Assembly (NCBI GenBank): GCA_038247995.1
Contig: JBBRUG010000138.1
Location: forward strand, 1-14,620
Direction of reading: 5' to 3'
Origin: JBBRUG01 sp038247995
Lineage (GTDB): Bacteria; Chloroflexota; Chloroflexia; Chloroflexales; Chloroflexaceae
DNA: 14,620 nt
In this document: positions 14,382 through 14,620 of the stretch, piece after piece
How positions within the stretch are numbered: the stretch's first letter is position 1
Layout of the letters: every line of letters starts with the position of its first letter
Translations under genes and position numbers: made by a program
The notes under the pieces: model-generated
The model's input: only the letters and a program-made list of their open reading frames with translations
Databases searched by the model: none
Told to the model about the DNA's origin: nothing

Positions 14382-14619
14382 AGGGCGCGGCCCACGCATC
14401 AGGGCGCGGCAGGGAATGAAGCCCTCTGCCGCACCCGTGTTGCGTGTTGCCTTTGGCCTTGATCCGTCTCACCGCCCTCGTCCGGGCGGGTCGCGACCCC
14501 CCCCGACGAGGGCGGTGAGTCGGATAAAGGCCCAAGGCCACACGCACCAAGGGTGCGGCAGAGGGCTTAAATACCAGCCGCGCCCAGATTCGTGGGCGGC
14601 GCCCATCAAAGCGCGGTAA
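14368..14619. repeat. 252-bp near-perfect palindrome at the operon end
   Basis: Left arm 14368-14493 and right arm 14494-14619 are reverse complements at 110 of 126 positions by direct alignment, with no gaps and no spacer. The centre is GGGTCGCGACCC (14488-14499). The outer ends are TTACCGCGCTTTGA and TCAAAGCGCGGTAA. The left arm includes the last codons and stop of the CHAT gene. The transcript could fold into one very long hairpin, so it may end or protect the operon mRNA. No T-run is seen. It could also be a palindromic mobile repeat, or two convergent gene ends created by inverted duplication. The right flank is cut by the window edge. Confidence 0.93.
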
Positions 14620-14620
14620 A

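Noticed and set aside
14368..14619. Two facing open frames, 14416-14619 (+) and 14368-14550 (-), encoding similar peptides
   Set aside because: They are mirror images of one another created by the palindrome. The differences between arms mostly change amino acids, so there is no sign of protein-level constraint.

Overview
The window looks like a chromosomal segment of a high-GC filamentous Chloroflexota bacterium (Roseiflexus/Chloroflexus/Kouleothrix type). This is an inference from protein style and repeats, not a database match. Supporting signs are a secreted PPC/C25 protease ending in an LP-x-x-R-like tail, a STAND-like TPR regulator with an N-terminal segment typical of the group, a CCGACGA microsatellite, and abundant TPR/CHAT coding. 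All six supported genes are on the + strand.

Layout. Positions 1-152 hold a 19-bp tandem repeat cut by the window edge, a GC hairpin and a good ribosome binding site. Positions 153-3530 encode a secreted gingipain-like (peptidase C25) cysteine protease with a 6 x 7-residue repeat inserted in its PPC domain, followed by an intrinsic terminator. The 356-bp gap 3531-3886 holds that terminator, a sigma-70 type promoter and a 123-bp MITE-like element with 14-bp terminal inverted repeats and a target duplication. It leads into hppA (3887-6220), a proton-pumping pyrophosphatase predicted to be K+-independent. A 9-copy CCGACGA microsatellite separates hppA from a 781-residue TPR protein (6326-8671). 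That protein looks like a STAND regulator without its NTPase, with a winged helix and a degenerate nucleotidyltransferase-like module at its C-terminus. An XRE/MmyB-type regulator (8942-9760) follows, behind a promoter overlapped by palindromes.

The most interesting part is the tightly coupled three-gene operon 10006-14381. It encodes an atypical sigma-70 family factor, a soluble protein with two HX3CX2C zinc anti-sigma motifs, and a TPR-CHAT caspase-like protease with His and Cys in place. Successive genes overlap by 8 and 17 bp. The layout suggests a signalling module in which the TPR-CHAT protease senses a signal and controls the sigma factor, perhaps by cutting the anti-sigma protein. That link is inference. 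It is reminiscent of the TPR-CHAT/sigma connection in type III-E CRISPR (Craspase) systems, but no CRISPR parts are present here.

The operon ends in a 252-bp near-perfect palindrome (two 126-bp arms, 110 of 126 positions matching, no spacer). It begins inside the last codons of the CHAT gene and runs to the right edge of the window. No rRNA, tRNA or CRISPR array was seen.
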